From Alishewanella longhuensis (GTDB taxonomy: Bacteria > Pseudomonadota > Gammaproteobacteria > Enterobacterales > Alteromonadaceae): a stretch of DNA of 64,000 bases. Shown in pieces: positions 47,033 through 56,761 of the stretch. The stretch covers positions 99,338 through 163,337 of the forward strand of contig NZ_BNAO01000003.1 in the NCBI RefSeq assembly GCF_014653435.1, given 5' to 3'. How positions within the stretch are numbered: the stretch's first letter is position 1; each line of letters starts with the position of its first letter. Below the pieces are notes generated by a model, which saw only the letters and a program-made list of their open reading frames with translations, was not told the origin of the DNA and searched no databases. The translations under genes and the position numbers were made by a program.

Positions 47033-48270
47033 GAACAACTATTCTTCCAATGCGATGCTTTATCAAGTAATTCAGAATGAACACCAAGCAAACTTAGCAG
47101 CCGTTTAGCCAGTTTTGACTGCAAATCTTGCATTTTCTTTTCTTTCATATCTGATACCTTGGCAAGATAGCCAAAGGGTGCAGGAACATCTTTGGAGCCC
47201 AATGCAATAGAGTGGGTATCACTGTGGTAACGAAATTTACCTTGGGCGTGAACCGTCAAACTGTTATCAGTAAAATTATCTAACTTGATACAAAGCTCTA
47301 CGCTGGCGCTGCCCAAACTGATTGCTGGAGGTAAACATTGATAATCATCCCGTTTGGTATCTCCCATTATCTTTTGAAACAAATTGAGCTTGGTCCAATT
47401 ATCATCCGACCATTTAAAATAGCTGTTATAAGAGAGGTTAATGCCATTAACCTGACCTAATAGAATGGTTTGATCTGATCCTTTAACATCCACTGTACTT
47501 GGATAAGTTGGGTACATCCGCAAATCTACTTTCATTTGCACGGTACGTTTATACTGGTTAGCAAAAGTCTTTTTATCCTGTACATGTAGATGAAAAATAG
47601 GATAGCCATTTTGGCGAATATCATTAAGTTTCTGCCTGGCATCTTGCAGTTCTGCCAACACGTGCACAACCTTACAGGCTTCACGCTTAGTGTCACGATA
47701 GGTTGTTTGGGTAGCGCTGCTTGCTTGATTTAAATAAGCGCCTAACGCAGCATCTTCCGTATTCTGATCACACCGTAGCTGGGCTAAATCTAATTTAGTG
47801 TTGCTTTCTTTAGCAGCAGCCTCTGCTAACTGTACAGCATTAGCCATGCTAATGGTTACTTGAGGCGGCATCTTGGTCTGCACTTGCCCCTCGCTCATCA
47901 CGCCGCTGTTCTTTGACAGATCGTAGGCCTGATTAGTTAACGCTGAAGCCTGACTGGCATTCTTGTTTAGCGCTTCAAAAGCATCGTAGATTTTTTTTGA
48001 ATAATTACTAGAGGTCGTGGCAGAAAAATCCTGCTGCCCTCCTTTTGCTTCATTCGATACCGATGATTGCAGCTTCGGAATATGGCTATTAACATCATTT
48101 AATGCCGCTGCACAGTCAGCAGCCTGGGCACCGGAAGCCACAGTAAAACTAAAAAGCGCTGCGCTAAGCAGAGTGATTTTGGGAACAGGAAATGCACTAC
48201 AGGCTTTCTGTTGACTAACAGAAGCTGACATTTTACTTGTACCAACCAAATTAAGGGGGGGATTTTTCAT
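47029..48270 (-). CDS. Exported protein of unknown function, partner of the secretin-like gene
   Basis: The 413-residue precursor has a secretion signal ending GAQA-AD (cleavage near residue 50). I start at 48270, seven bases after GAGG; an ATG 39 bases downstream would give a more usual 37-residue signal. The mature part is rich in Ser, Ala, Asn and Lys, with helical stretches up to about residue 190 and a beta-rich region after it (MKVDLRMYPTYPSTVDVKG). Five or six cysteines in the mature part could form disulfides. No family is recognised. The ATGA overlap with the secretin-like gene implies joint function in the periplasm or at the outer membrane. Confidence 0.7.
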   Translation of the reverse strand: MKNPPLNLVGTSKMSASVSQQKACSAFPVPKITLLSAALFSFTVASGAQAADCAAALNDVNSHIPKLQSSVSNEAKGGQQDFSATTSSNYSKKIYDAFEALNKNASQASALTNQAYDLSKNSGVMSEGQVQTKMPPQVTISMANAVQLAEAAAKESNTKLDLAQLRCDQNTEDAALGAYLNQASSATQTTYRDTKREACKVVHVLAELQDARQKLNDIRQNGYPIFHLHVQDKKTFANQYKRTVQMKVDLRMYPTYPSTVDVKGSDQTILLGQVNGINLSYNSYFKWSDDNWTKLNLFQKIMGDTKRDDYQCLPPAISLGSASVELCIKLDNFTDNSLTVHAQGKFRYHSDTHSIALGSKDVPAPFGYLAKVSDMKEKKMQDLQSKLAKRLLSLLGVHSELLDKASHWKNSCS

Positions 48271-48658
48271 GGTGAGGCCTCGTTGTGCGCATGATGCGCC
48301 GGTCATGACTAACGCTATACTTTTGAACACAGCCTTAGTTGAGTAATTGGCGAAGCCTAGAGCAGATAGGATTTGTCAACTTCCTTAGTATAGTCTTATG
48401 CTCAGATTTTTAGCAAGCAGAGTGCTTTGCATGCAAGCGCAGCAGCCTTATAGATAGCGAACTGATAGATAAGCGATTCTTTCCTTCGACTTCTTGCTAG
48501 TGCTTACTCGCTGCCATTCACTAAAACGGCTTTTATTACAGATAAAGTACGACTAACCAGGGATATCCTGGCGACCATCCGCCAGTAATTATGAGAATAG
48601 TGCCAGAGCCTTAATTCTGATAACACTCAGTCTTTTGCAGCCGCAGAGTTTTAAAACG
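48271..48658. other. 388-base intergenic region upstream of the secretin-like pair
   Basis: No gene is seen. It holds the likely promoter of the secretin-like pair in its left third. The right part, downstream of murI, contains no convincing T-tailed hairpin. Confidence 0.6.
48389..48418 (-). promoter_or_regulatory. Candidate sigma-70 promoter of the secretin-like pair
   Basis: On the minus strand, TTGCTA and TATACT are separated by 18 bases, about 120 bases upstream of the start codon. TATACT matches five of six consensus positions and the -35 four of six. Confidence 0.4.
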
Positions 48659-49462
48659 TTAAATCGGTAATATCTGCTGTACACTTGGCCATAGTTGCTG
48701 CAATTGCCGGTAAAATAATGCTACATCACCACTGGTGTAAAAGGTGTCTGTCGCCACACTGCTCGCATCAGCCAGCAGCTGTGTTTGCAATAAACGTTGC
48801 TTTAACTGTTTGGCAACCGCGATTTCGGTGCGAATAAGTGTGACATCTGGTCCAACAATCTCAGCGATAAGCTCTGCCACAAAATTATAGTGCGTACAGC
48901 CTAATACCAAGGCATCTGCGCCCTGATCCAGCAAAGGTTGAATATAGCGTTTAAGCTGTAACTTCATCTTATCGCTATTAAAAGCCAAATTTTCTATTAA
49001 TGGCACCAGCTCAGGACAGGGTTGCAATAACACTTTGGCTTGGGCTGCAAAACGTTCTGCTAAGGTGGCAAATGCCGGGGTTAATAAGGTGCGTGGCGTA
49101 GCTAAGACGCCGACTACCCTACTCCGGCTGGCAAGTACCGCAGGTTTTATGCCAGGCTCCACCCCGACAATAGGCAATGGATAATCAGCCCTGAGCCTGG
49201 CAATAGCCGCTGTCGTAGCGGTATTACATGCCACCACAATGGCTTTGGCCCCAACATTGACCAGATGCCGGGTAATATAGTGCATTCGCTGATAAATATA
49301 GTTGTCACTTTTTTCACCATAGGGCGCATGGCCAGTATCTGCCACATAGATAAGAGATTCTGCCGGTAAATACTGGCGTATCGCCAATGCCACCGACAAA
49401 CCGCCAATTCCTGAATCAAAAACACCAATAGCGCCATTAGCACAATTTATATTAGTGCGCAT
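48659..49462 (-). CDS. murI: Glutamate racemase
   Basis: This 267-residue enzyme makes D-glutamate for peptidoglycan. GVFDSGIGGLSV at the N-terminus, the first catalytic cysteine in VVACNTATTAA (about residue 78) and the second in LGCTHYNF (about residue 190) are all present. It is monocistronic on the minus strand, divergent from fusA. Confidence 0.96.
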   Translation of the reverse strand: MRTNINCANGAIGVFDSGIGGLSVALAIRQYLPAESLIYVADTGHAPYGEKSDNYIYQRMHYITRHLVNVGAKAIVVACNTATTAAIARLRADYPLPIVGVEPGIKPAVLASRSRVVGVLATPRTLLTPAFATLAERFAAQAKVLLQPCPELVPLIENLAFNSDKMKLQLKRYIQPLLDQGADALVLGCTHYNFVAELIAEIVGPDVTLIRTEIAVAKQLKQRLLQTQLLADASSVATDTFYTSGDVALFYRQLQQLWPSVQQILPI

Positions 49463-49658
49463 AAAAAGCTAACCTGTGTCAAACTCGCCCCTGCGTTGCG
49501 CTAAGTCAGGCTGAATAATAACTATGATAAACATTGTCAGCCCGCTTTGACAGCAGCAACAAAAAATTCGCTAACTACCGTTTTTTTTTTCGGGCAAATC
49601 GATTTAAAATCCTGTATATTGTCGCACTATTTTCAAACCCTAGCTTATAGAGACTACT

Positions 49659-51758
49659 ATGTCAGCAGATTTATCCTTATATAGAAACATTGGTATCTTC
49701 GCGCACGTTGATGCCGGCAAAACCACCACTACCGAGCGTATCCTGAAACTGACCGGTAAAATCCATAGGTTAGGTGAAGTTCACGAAGGTGAATCAACGA
49801 CTGACTTCATGGAACAAGAAGCCGAGCGCGGTATTACTATCCAGTCAGCAGCGGTAAGCTGTTTCTGGAAAGGCCACCGTTTCAACGTCATCGATACCCC
49901 GGGTCACGTTGACTTTACCGTTGAAGTATACCGTTCATTAAAAGTATTAGACGGTGGTATCGGTGTATTCTGTGGTTCTGGTGGTGTTGAACCACAATCA
50001 GAAACCAACTGGCGTTATGCTAACGATGCAGAAGTATCGCGTTTAATCTTCGTAAACAAGTTAGACCGTATCGGTGCTGATTTTATCCGCGTAACTGAAC
50101 AGGTTAAGAAAGTTTTAGGTGCAAACCCACTGATCATGGTATTACCCATTGGCCGTGAAGATACCTTCAAAGGTGTGGTTGATCTGTTAACGCAAAAAGC
50201 CTACATCTGGGATGAGTCTGGCCAGCCAGAAAACTACACAATAACTGACGTACCTGCTGACATGGCTGATGACGTTGAAATGTACCGTCAACAGATGATT
50301 GAAACCGCGGTAGAACAGGATGACGAATTATTGATGGCTTATATGGAAGGCGAAGAGCCGTCTATTGAAGACATCAAGCGTTGTATCCGTAAAGGTACCC
50401 GTGATCTGGCATTCTTCCCAACTTACTGTGGTTCAGCCTTTAAAAACAAAGGTATGCAGTTAGTATTAGACGCTGTTGTTGATTACTTACCGTCTCCTAC
50501 TGAAGTTAACCCACAGCCATTAACGGATGAAGAAGGTAACGAGACAGGTCAATTCGCCATCGTTTCTGCCGACGAGCCTTTCCGTGCTTTAGCGTTCAAA
50601 ATCATGGATGACCGTTTTGGCGCCCTGACTTTCGTGCGTATCTACTCTGGTGTACTGAACAAGGGTGATACCATCCTTAACTCTTTCACTGGCAAAACAG
50701 AGCGTATCGGCCGTATGGTTGAGATGCAAGCGAACGACCGTACTGACCTGACCACTGCGCAGGCTGGTGACATCATCGCTTTAGTAGGCATGAAGAACAA
50801 CACCCAGACTGGTCATACCCTGTGTGATCCTAAGCATGTTTGTACTCTGGAACCAATGGTATTCCCAGAGCCAGTAATCTCTATCTCTGTTACACCAAAA
50901 GATAAAGGCTCTGTTGAGAAAATGGGTATCGCTATCGGTAAGATGGTTGCTGAAGATCCAACGTTCCGTGTTGAAACTGATATCGATTCAGGTGAAACCA
51001 TCCTTAAAGGTATGGGTGAATTACACTTAGATATCAAAGTAGATATCTTAAAACGTACTTACGGTGTTGAATTAGTTGTAGGTCAGCCACAGGTTGCTTA
51101 CCGCGAAACCATTACTCGTGAAATCGAAGACAGCTACACGCACAAGAAGCAATCTGGTGGTTCAGGTCAGTACGGTAAAATCGACTACCGCATCCGTCCA
51201 GGCGAGCAAAACTCAGGCTTCACGTTCAAATCCACTGTCGTGGGCGGTAGCGTACCAAAAGAGTTTATGCCTGCTATCGAGAAAGGCTTCGAGTCAATGA
51301 TGTCAACCGGTACTTTGGCTGGCTTCCCGGTATTAGACGTTGAAGTTGAAGTATTCGACGGTGGCTTCCACGCCGTTGACTCATCAGCAATCGCGTTCGA
51401 AATCGCTGCCAAAGGCGCTTTCCGTCAGTCAATGCCAAAAGCTGGCGCACAACTGCTTGAGCCAATCATGAAAGTTGATGTGTTCACCCCAGAAGATCAC
51501 GTAGGTGATGTTATCGGTGACTTAAACCGTCGTCGCGGCATGATCTCTGGTCAGGAAGCTGGCGTAACTGGCGTTCGTATCAAAGCTGACGTACCGTTAT
51601 CTGAGATGTTCGGTTACATCTCTACCCTGCGTACTATGACATCAGGCCGTGGTCAGTTCTCTATGGAGTTCTCGCACTACTCACCGTGCCCGACTAACGT
51701 AGCAGATGCAGTAATCGCGAAAGAGAAAGAAAAGAAAGCTGCTGCAGCTAAAAACTAA
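49659..51758 (+). CDS. fusA: Elongation factor G (probable second copy, EF-G 2 type)
   Basis: The 699-residue GTPase has G1 [16 protein letters not shown]3 DTPGHVD and G4 NKLD, followed by domains II-V. It drives ribosomal translocation or recycling. Its neighbours are murI and the ATP-grasp genes, not rpsL, rpsG and tuf, so it is probably a paralogue of the str-operon EF-G. Codon choice looks optimised, suggesting good expression. TATATT at 49615-49620 is a possible -10. A strong terminator follows the stop. Confidence 0.93.
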   Translation: MSADLSLYRNIGIFAHVDAGKTTTTERILKLTGKIHRLGEVHEGESTTDFMEQEAERGITIQSAAVSCFWKGHRFNVIDTPGHVDFTVEVYRSLKVLDGGIGVFCGSGGVEPQSETNWRYANDAEVSRLIFVNKLDRIGADFIRVTEQVKKVLGANPLIMVLPIGREDTFKGVVDLLTQKAYIWDESGQPENYTITDVPADMADDVEMYRQQMIETAVEQDDELLMAYMEGEEPSIEDIKRCIRKGTRDLAFFPTYCGSAFKNKGMQLVLDAVVDYLPSPTEVNPQPLTDEEGNETGQFAIVSADEPFRALAFKIMDDRFGALTFVRIYSGVLNKGDTILNSFTGKTERIGRMVEMQANDRTDLTTAQAGDIIALVGMKNNTQTGHTLCDPKHVCTLEPMVFPEPVISISVTPKDKGSVEKMGIAIGKMVAEDPTFRVETDIDSGETILKGMGELHLDIKVDILKRTYGVELVVGQPQVAYRETITREIEDSYTHKKQSGGSGQYGKIDYRIRPGEQNSGFTFKSTVVGGSVPKEFMPAIEKGFESMMSTGTLAGFPVLDVEVEVFDGGFHAVDSSAIAFEIAAKGAFRQSMPKAGAQLLEPIMKVDVFTPEDHVGDVIGDLNRRRGMISGQEAGVTGVRIKADVPLSEMFGYISTLRTMTSGRGQFSMEFSHYSPCPTNVADAVIAKEKEKKAAAAKN

Positions 51759-51777
51759 GCTGTAATTGCTTCGCATA

Positions 51778-51811
51778 AGCCCCGGTAGAGTGATCTACCG
51801 GGGCTTTTTTT
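51778..51811 (+). terminator. fusA terminator
   Basis: A perfect 12-base stem (AGCCCCGGTAGA / TCTACCGGGGCT) with a four-base loop is followed by seven T. Confidence 0.95.
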
Positions 51812-51915
51812 ATAGCCCTTGCTCACTTAATGTAATGGCACAACCTTTGCTGAACTAAAACAGATGCAACGCCAAGAGCTCGTTGCTGTTTTTAAGGTTG
51901 CGCAAGGAGTTGTCT

Positions 51916-53376
51916 ATGAGTTTGGAAAATTTTACCGGCGGCCGATACCCACTGCATGCTAACTGCTTTGATGAGCTGGTGGCGGCCGATGGTAACGCCA
52001 GAGCCCCGGCAACCGCAATAGCACGTTTTATTGATAAGCATGGTGCCGCTGAACTCTGTACCCGGCAACTGCAACTAAATCAAACGATTAGCGACATGGG
52101 AGTATGCTTCACCCTCTATGCAGAAGGCAGTAATATTGACAGAGCCTGGCCGCTAGATGTGATCCCACGAACTATACCAAGTTCAGAATGGCAACGTACC
52201 AGTGCCGGACTAAAACAACGGTTAACGGCGTTAAACCTGTTTATTGACGATCTTTACAACGGCCAGAGAATACTTAAAGACGGCGTAGTACCGGCCGAAC
52301 TGGTATTAGATTCGAAAAATTATCTTGCACCATGTCAGGGCATGTCGCCCCGTTATGGGGTGTGGGCCAATATCTGTGGTACCGATCTGGTGCGCGATGA
52401 ACAGGGTACTTTTCTGGTATTAGAAGATAACCTGCGAGTCCCATCCGGGGTTTCTTATATGTTAGAAAACCGCACTGTAATGAAACGGGTTTTTCCAGAG
52501 CTTTTTGCCGATTCGACTATAGTACCGGTGGATGATTATCCGGCGCAGCTCTGGCAAATGCTGGCATCCTTATCTCCGCGTGGTGAGCATGTCCCCCCTT
52601 GTATCGTCGTGTTAACACCTGGCATCTATAACTCGGCCTATTTTGAGCATAGCTATTTGGCCCAACAAATGGGCGTGGAGCTGGCTGAAAATCATGATTT
52701 GCTGGTTGAGGATGACAAGGTCTGGTTAAAGTCTCTGCGAGGTAAACGCCAGGTAGATGTGATTTACCGGCGTATCGACGATATATTTATCGATCCACTG
52801 GCTTTTCGCGCCGACTCGGTACTTGGCATACCCGGTTTAATCGCGGTCTGGCGCAAAGGCAATGTTGCCATAGCCAATGCGCCCGGCTCAGGGGTAGCGG
52901 ATGATAAAGTTATCTATGCCTTTGTCCCGAAAATTATCGAGTACTACTTAAGTGAGCGACCGTTGATTCAGAATGTCGAAACCTTTTTATGTCAGGATCC
53001 GCTGGAACGCAGCTATGTATTGGCGAATTTAGATAAACTGGTGGTTAAACCGGCAAATGAATCAGGTGGTTATGGCATTTTAATCGGTCCGCGTTCTACT
53101 CAGGCCGAGCGCACGCAGATGGCAAACGCCATCAAGGACAATCCCCGAAACTTTATTGCCCAACCGACTTTAAACCTCTCTACTGCACCTACCCTTTGTG
53201 ACGGCACATTGGAGCCACGGCATTTAGATCTGCGGCCTTTTATTTTACAGGGCGCTGAACTCTACTGCTCAACAGGGGGCTTAAGCCGTGTGGCGTTAAC
53301 CAAAGGCTCCCTGGTAGTCAACTCTTCACAGGGTGGTGGCAGTAAAGACACCTGGATCATTAACGATGAGGGCTAA
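51916..53376 (+). CDS. Circularly permuted ATP-grasp protein (type 2, COG2308), apparently active
   Basis: The 486-residue protein belongs to the circularly permuted ATP-grasp family (old DUF404/DUF407). It keeps the family's key stretches: FLVLEDNLRVPSGVSYMLEN (about residue 165), DVIYRRIDDIFIDPL (about 280), NAPGSGVADDK and the ATP-binding KPANESGGYGILIG (about 377). Members are predicted to form amide or peptide bonds; no substrate has been established. I start at 51916, six bases after AAGGAG; the longer frame begins with a rare codon. It is followed after three bases by the alpha-E gene. Confidence 0.9.
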   Translation: MSLENFTGGRYPLHANCFDELVAADGNARAPATAIARFIDKHGAAELCTRQLQLNQTISDMGVCFTLYAEGSNIDRAWPLDVIPRTIPSSEWQRTSAGLKQRLTALNLFIDDLYNGQRILKDGVVPAELVLDSKNYLAPCQGMSPRYGVWANICGTDLVRDEQGTFLVLEDNLRVPSGVSYMLENRTVMKRVFPELFADSTIVPVDDYPAQLWQMLASLSPRGEHVPPCIVVLTPGIYNSAYFEHSYLAQQMGVELAENHDLLVEDDKVWLKSLRGKRQVDVIYRRIDDIFIDPLAFRADSVLGIPGLIAVWRKGNVAIANAPGSGVADDKVIYAFVPKIIEYYLSERPLIQNVETFLCQDPLERSYVLANLDKLVVKPANESGGYGILIGPRSTQAERTQMANAIKDNPRNFIAQPTLNLSTAPTLCDGTLEPRHLDLRPFILQGAELYCSTGGLSRVALTKGSLVVNSSQGGGSKDTWIINDEG

Positions 53377-53379
53377 ATC

Positions 53380-54351
53380 ATGCTGGCAAGATCGGTAGAA
53401 AATATTTTCTGGTTAGGTCGTTACCTGGAACGACTTGATGATACAGCGCGCCTGGTTAACGCCACCAGTCACTTGTTAATTGACAGTCATAAAGACACCG
53501 AATTCGGTTGGCCGGTGCTGCTGGATGTCATGGGGCTGGACAGTGCACAAGTATTAGCAGGCTATGGCCTGCAACCACAAAACCCTGCGCAGTTGGCACA
53601 GATAGAACAAGCGGTAATGAGTTATCTTACCAGCAGTAGCGACAGCCCGGTGTCAATCCGTACCGCCTGCAGCCAACTAAAATATAATGCGCGGACCATC
53701 CGGCAATTATTGCCACGAGATATGTGGGAAGAACTCAATAAACTGGATAGCTTTGTCCAGCAACATTGCTTAAAACCAGCCAGCCGTCAGCAGCGTTATC
53801 AGTTAATGACCGAAATCAGCCGCCGTTGTCAGATGGTAATAGGCACTGTTGATAGCGTGATGCTTCGCGGTGATGCGTTTGACTTATTTACCTTAGGCCG
53901 TCATTTGGAGCGTGCCGACATGGTTACCCGCATTATGGACGTGATGGTATTGCAAACTTTACAACCCACTCAGCTAAAACGGCCACGCTTTCGCTGGATC
54001 TCAATTTTAAACGCGCTAGGGGGTGTTGAATCTTATCACTATTATTTGGCCAATAACGCTACCGGGGCAGATGCCGATGCCATTGATTATCTGCTAAGCT
54101 ATGCAGACTTTCCGCGCTCAGTCAGTTATTGTTTCAACCGGGTGGCGGCTTCTGCCAAAGGGCTACCGGATAGCCCGGTTATCTTGCAGCATGTGCATCA
54201 ACTGCAACATCTACTAAGCCGACAGCCACTAACAGATTTAAGCACAGTACAATTACATGAGTTAATTGATCAAATCCAGGCGGGCATTATCAATTTGCAT
54301 CAAGTTCTGCTTGGCGCGAATGTCACTGAACCACAACAATTAACCGCCTAG
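53380..54351 (+). CDS. Alpha-E domain protein (COG2307)
   Basis: This 323-residue, nearly all-helical protein begins LARSVENIFWLGRYLERLDDTAR, the alpha-E (old DUF403) signature, and has conserved arginine-rich helices (LGRHLERADMVTRIMDVMV). It nearly always occurs beside a circularly permuted ATP-grasp protein and is thought to work with it. The biochemical role is unknown. It lies three bases after the ATP-grasp gene and 25 bases before the fused gene. Confidence 0.92.
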   Translation: MLARSVENIFWLGRYLERLDDTARLVNATSHLLIDSHKDTEFGWPVLLDVMGLDSAQVLAGYGLQPQNPAQLAQIEQAVMSYLTSSSDSPVSIRTACSQLKYNARTIRQLLPRDMWEELNKLDSFVQQHCLKPASRQQRYQLMTEISRRCQMVIGTVDSVMLRGDAFDLFTLGRHLERADMVTRIMDVMVLQTLQPTQLKRPRFRWISILNALGGVESYHYYLANNATGADADAIDYLLSYADFPRSVSYCFNRVAASAKGLPDSPVILQHVHQLQHLLSRQPLTDLSTVQLHELIDQIQAGIINLHQVLLGANVTEPQQLTA

Positions 54352-54376
54352 CAACGCAGTGTAGGCAGGAGTAGCA

Positions 54377-56761
54377 GTGTCAATCAACTTAGGGGCTAGC
54401 CCTACAAGTGCGCCAGCAACAACCTATCTGACTGATTGGTTTGAGCGTCAACCTCCAGCACTTTTGGCTCGTTGGCATACTGATCTACAGCACCAGTTAC
54501 GTGAAAATGGCGCTAGCTTCGAGCGCTGGCACAGGCCCAGCAGGCAGCTCGATCTCTCACCCTGGCTGTTTACTGCGGAGCAATGGCAAGTTATTAGTCG
54601 CGGTATTAAGCAGCGCCATCGCTTGTTGGCGATGATGTTGGCCGATCTTTATGGTCCGCAACAGCTATTGGTTGCAGGCATTATGCCAGCAGAGGTGTTA
54701 TTTAACTGCCCTTACTACCTGCCGGAATGTCATAATATCGTACCCAGCCCGGCACAATGGTTACCCATGCTGGCGACCGATATTGCGCCGCTCACTGATG
54801 GTCGCTTTTGCGCCTTTGCCGATAGCTGCCAAACACCAGCAGGACTTGGCTTCGCCTTAGAGCATCGACTTGCTCTAAAGCAACATATGCCAGAGTTAGC
54901 ACAGTTATTACCGAAACGACAACTGGCCGATTTTTTCCGGCAGCTAAGGCATTATTTACAAAACCGGGGGGATGGCCTGACGGCGATTCTCACCCACGGC
55001 AATCGCGATACCGCTTATTTTGAACATGCTTACCTCGCCAACTATCTGGATGTTGCATTGGTGCATGGCGCTGATCTGATGTATCGCGAGGGTAAGATCT
55101 GGCTGAAAACACTTAGTGGGTTAAAGCCAGTGGCTGCCCTATTGCGCTATCTGGAGGATCTGCAAACCGATCCGCTGGCACTGGAGCATCATCCCGCTGG
55201 GGTAGCGGGTTTAATTCATAGTATTCGCCAGCAACAGGTATTCTGTGCTAACCCACCCGGTGCCGCCTTACTGAATTGCGGAATTTTGCTCCCTTATCTG
55301 GAAGATGCCGCCACCTTTTTACTAAAAGAGCCGCTTGCTTTGCCCTCAGTACCAGCCTTTTGGGGGCAAGACTCTGCGTTGTTAAGCAAAGTAAAGGCAG
55401 CTCCTGATGCCTTTATCATGCATAACTTACAGCATGGCCAACAAAGCGCAGTTGATCTTGACCGGGTATTAAAACAACCTGCGGCTTTTATTGTTCGCCA
55501 GCGATTATCACTACAAACACAGCCCTGCTATCACCCTGCACAAGGCCAGACGCTTTTAAGTGGTATTTTCAGAACCTTTAGTTTATATCAAGCCGGTGCC
55601 GCCCCCATATTGCTGCCGGGCGCCTTTAGTCGCCTGGGAGAACAAAGTAGTATTCAATTACCCTTAACCGCACAAGATAATCCGGCAGAGCTAAGTAAAG
55701 ATGTCTGGGTGTTAGGCGATGATAAACCGCTAGAGTCGCTATTACAAAGCAGCTCAGCACCCGTTACCTTGTCCCGGGAATCCGGTTTACTGCCCAGTCG
55801 CGTAGCTAACCACTTATTTTGGCTAGGCCGCTATAATGAGCGGCTGAATTTACTAACACGGGCACTAAGAGTTGCGCTACCGCTGCTCAGTTTGCCCCTG
55901 CCATTGCAGCCACAACAGCAGCAACAATTACATTGTTTTGTCGATTTTTGCTTGGCGGCTAATGGCGGACACCCCATCAGCGAGCAGCAAACAGTAAATA
56001 CCGCGCTACGCCAATTGTTTGCCCCAGAGCATCAGCTTAGTGTATTCGCGTTACTAAAAAACGTCGTCTATAACGCGCAATCGGTGCGTGAATACTTTAG
56101 TGACGACACCTGGTACTTGTTAGATAAACTACAAGAGGCTATTTATCATTGGCCGGCCGAGCCTGATTTGCAGCAACCGATGGAGATTATCCGCTTACTT
56201 GATGATATTGTGATCCTGCAAACTGCGCTTTATGGGATGAATAATGAAACCATGAGCCGCACCCAGGCCTTACGTTTTATGGATATTGGACAACATTTAG
56301 AGCGCGCCTGGCAAACCAGTTCTTTACTAGAGCGCGTTTTTGTCAACAGCACGCCCGATGCCAGTATGCTGGAAGCGCTATTGCGTATGGCAGATACCTT
56401 GATGACCTATCGCCGCCGCTACCGCTCAGAGCTAAATCCTGTGGCCATTATTGATTTATTGCTACTGGATACCAGCACCCCACGCTCAGTAGGCTATCAA
56501 ATCCATCGGCTGCAGCGGCAAACCGCAGCACTGCCAGAGCTGACGACAGCAGATCGTCAACGCTTACCCGCGCTGGCAGACGCCCTCGCGGCGTTAATCG
56601 CAGAGCTTGAGGCTCAGCAGCTTGTTGTGCAACATCAGCCCTCACTGCAGCTGGGAGAGCATTTGCAGCATATTCAACAGTTATTGCGGCGACTATCTGA
56701 CGAAATGTCGCTCAGTTATTTTACCCATGCGCATCTAAGTCGCCCCTGGGCCACAACATGA
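54377..56761 (+). CDS. Fused circularly permuted ATP-grasp / alpha-E protein, ATP-grasp half degenerate
   Basis: The 794-residue protein joins an ATP-grasp-like half (about residues 30-455) to an alpha-E half (from about 470, SRVANHLFWLGRYNERLN). The start is GTG, five bases after AGGAG. The ATP-grasp half aligns by eye with the separate protein two genes upstream but has lost key residues. EDNLRVPSG becomes ADSCQTPAG, the KPANESGGYG loop becomes an unrelated MHNLQHGQQS, and NAPGSGVADDK becomes NPPGAALLNCG. It is probably catalytically dead and may serve as a scaffold or regulator. It overlaps the transglutaminase-like gene as ATGA. Confidence 0.9.
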   Translation: MSINLGASPTSAPATTYLTDWFERQPPALLARWHTDLQHQLRENGASFERWHRPSRQLDLSPWLFTAEQWQVISRGIKQRHRLLAMMLADLYGPQQLLVAGIMPAEVLFNCPYYLPECHNIVPSPAQWLPMLATDIAPLTDGRFCAFADSCQTPAGLGFALEHRLALKQHMPELAQLLPKRQLADFFRQLRHYLQNRGDGLTAILTHGNRDTAYFEHAYLANYLDVALVHGADLMYREGKIWLKTLSGLKPVAALLRYLEDLQTDPLALEHHPAGVAGLIHSIRQQQVFCANPPGAALLNCGILLPYLEDAATFLLKEPLALPSVPAFWGQDSALLSKVKAAPDAFIMHNLQHGQQSAVDLDRVLKQPAAFIVRQRLSLQTQPCYHPAQGQTLLSGIFRTFSLYQAGAAPILLPGAFSRLGEQSSIQLPLTAQDNPAELSKDVWVLGDDKPLESLLQSSSAPVTLSRESGLLPSRVANHLFWLGRYNERLNLLTRALRVALPLLSLPLPLQPQQQQQLHCFVDFCLAANGGHPISEQQTVNTALRQLFAPEHQLSVFALLKNVVYNAQSVREYFSDDTWYLLDKLQEAIYHWPAEPDLQQPMEIIRLLDDIVILQTALYGMNNETMSRTQALRFMDIGQHLERAWQTSSLLERVFVNSTPDASMLEALLRMADTLMTYRRRYRSELNPVAIIDLLLLDTSTPRSVGYQIHRLQRQTAALPELTTADRQRLPALADALAALIAELEAQQLVVQHQPSLQLGEHLQHIQQLLRRLSDEMSLSYFTHAHLSRPWATT

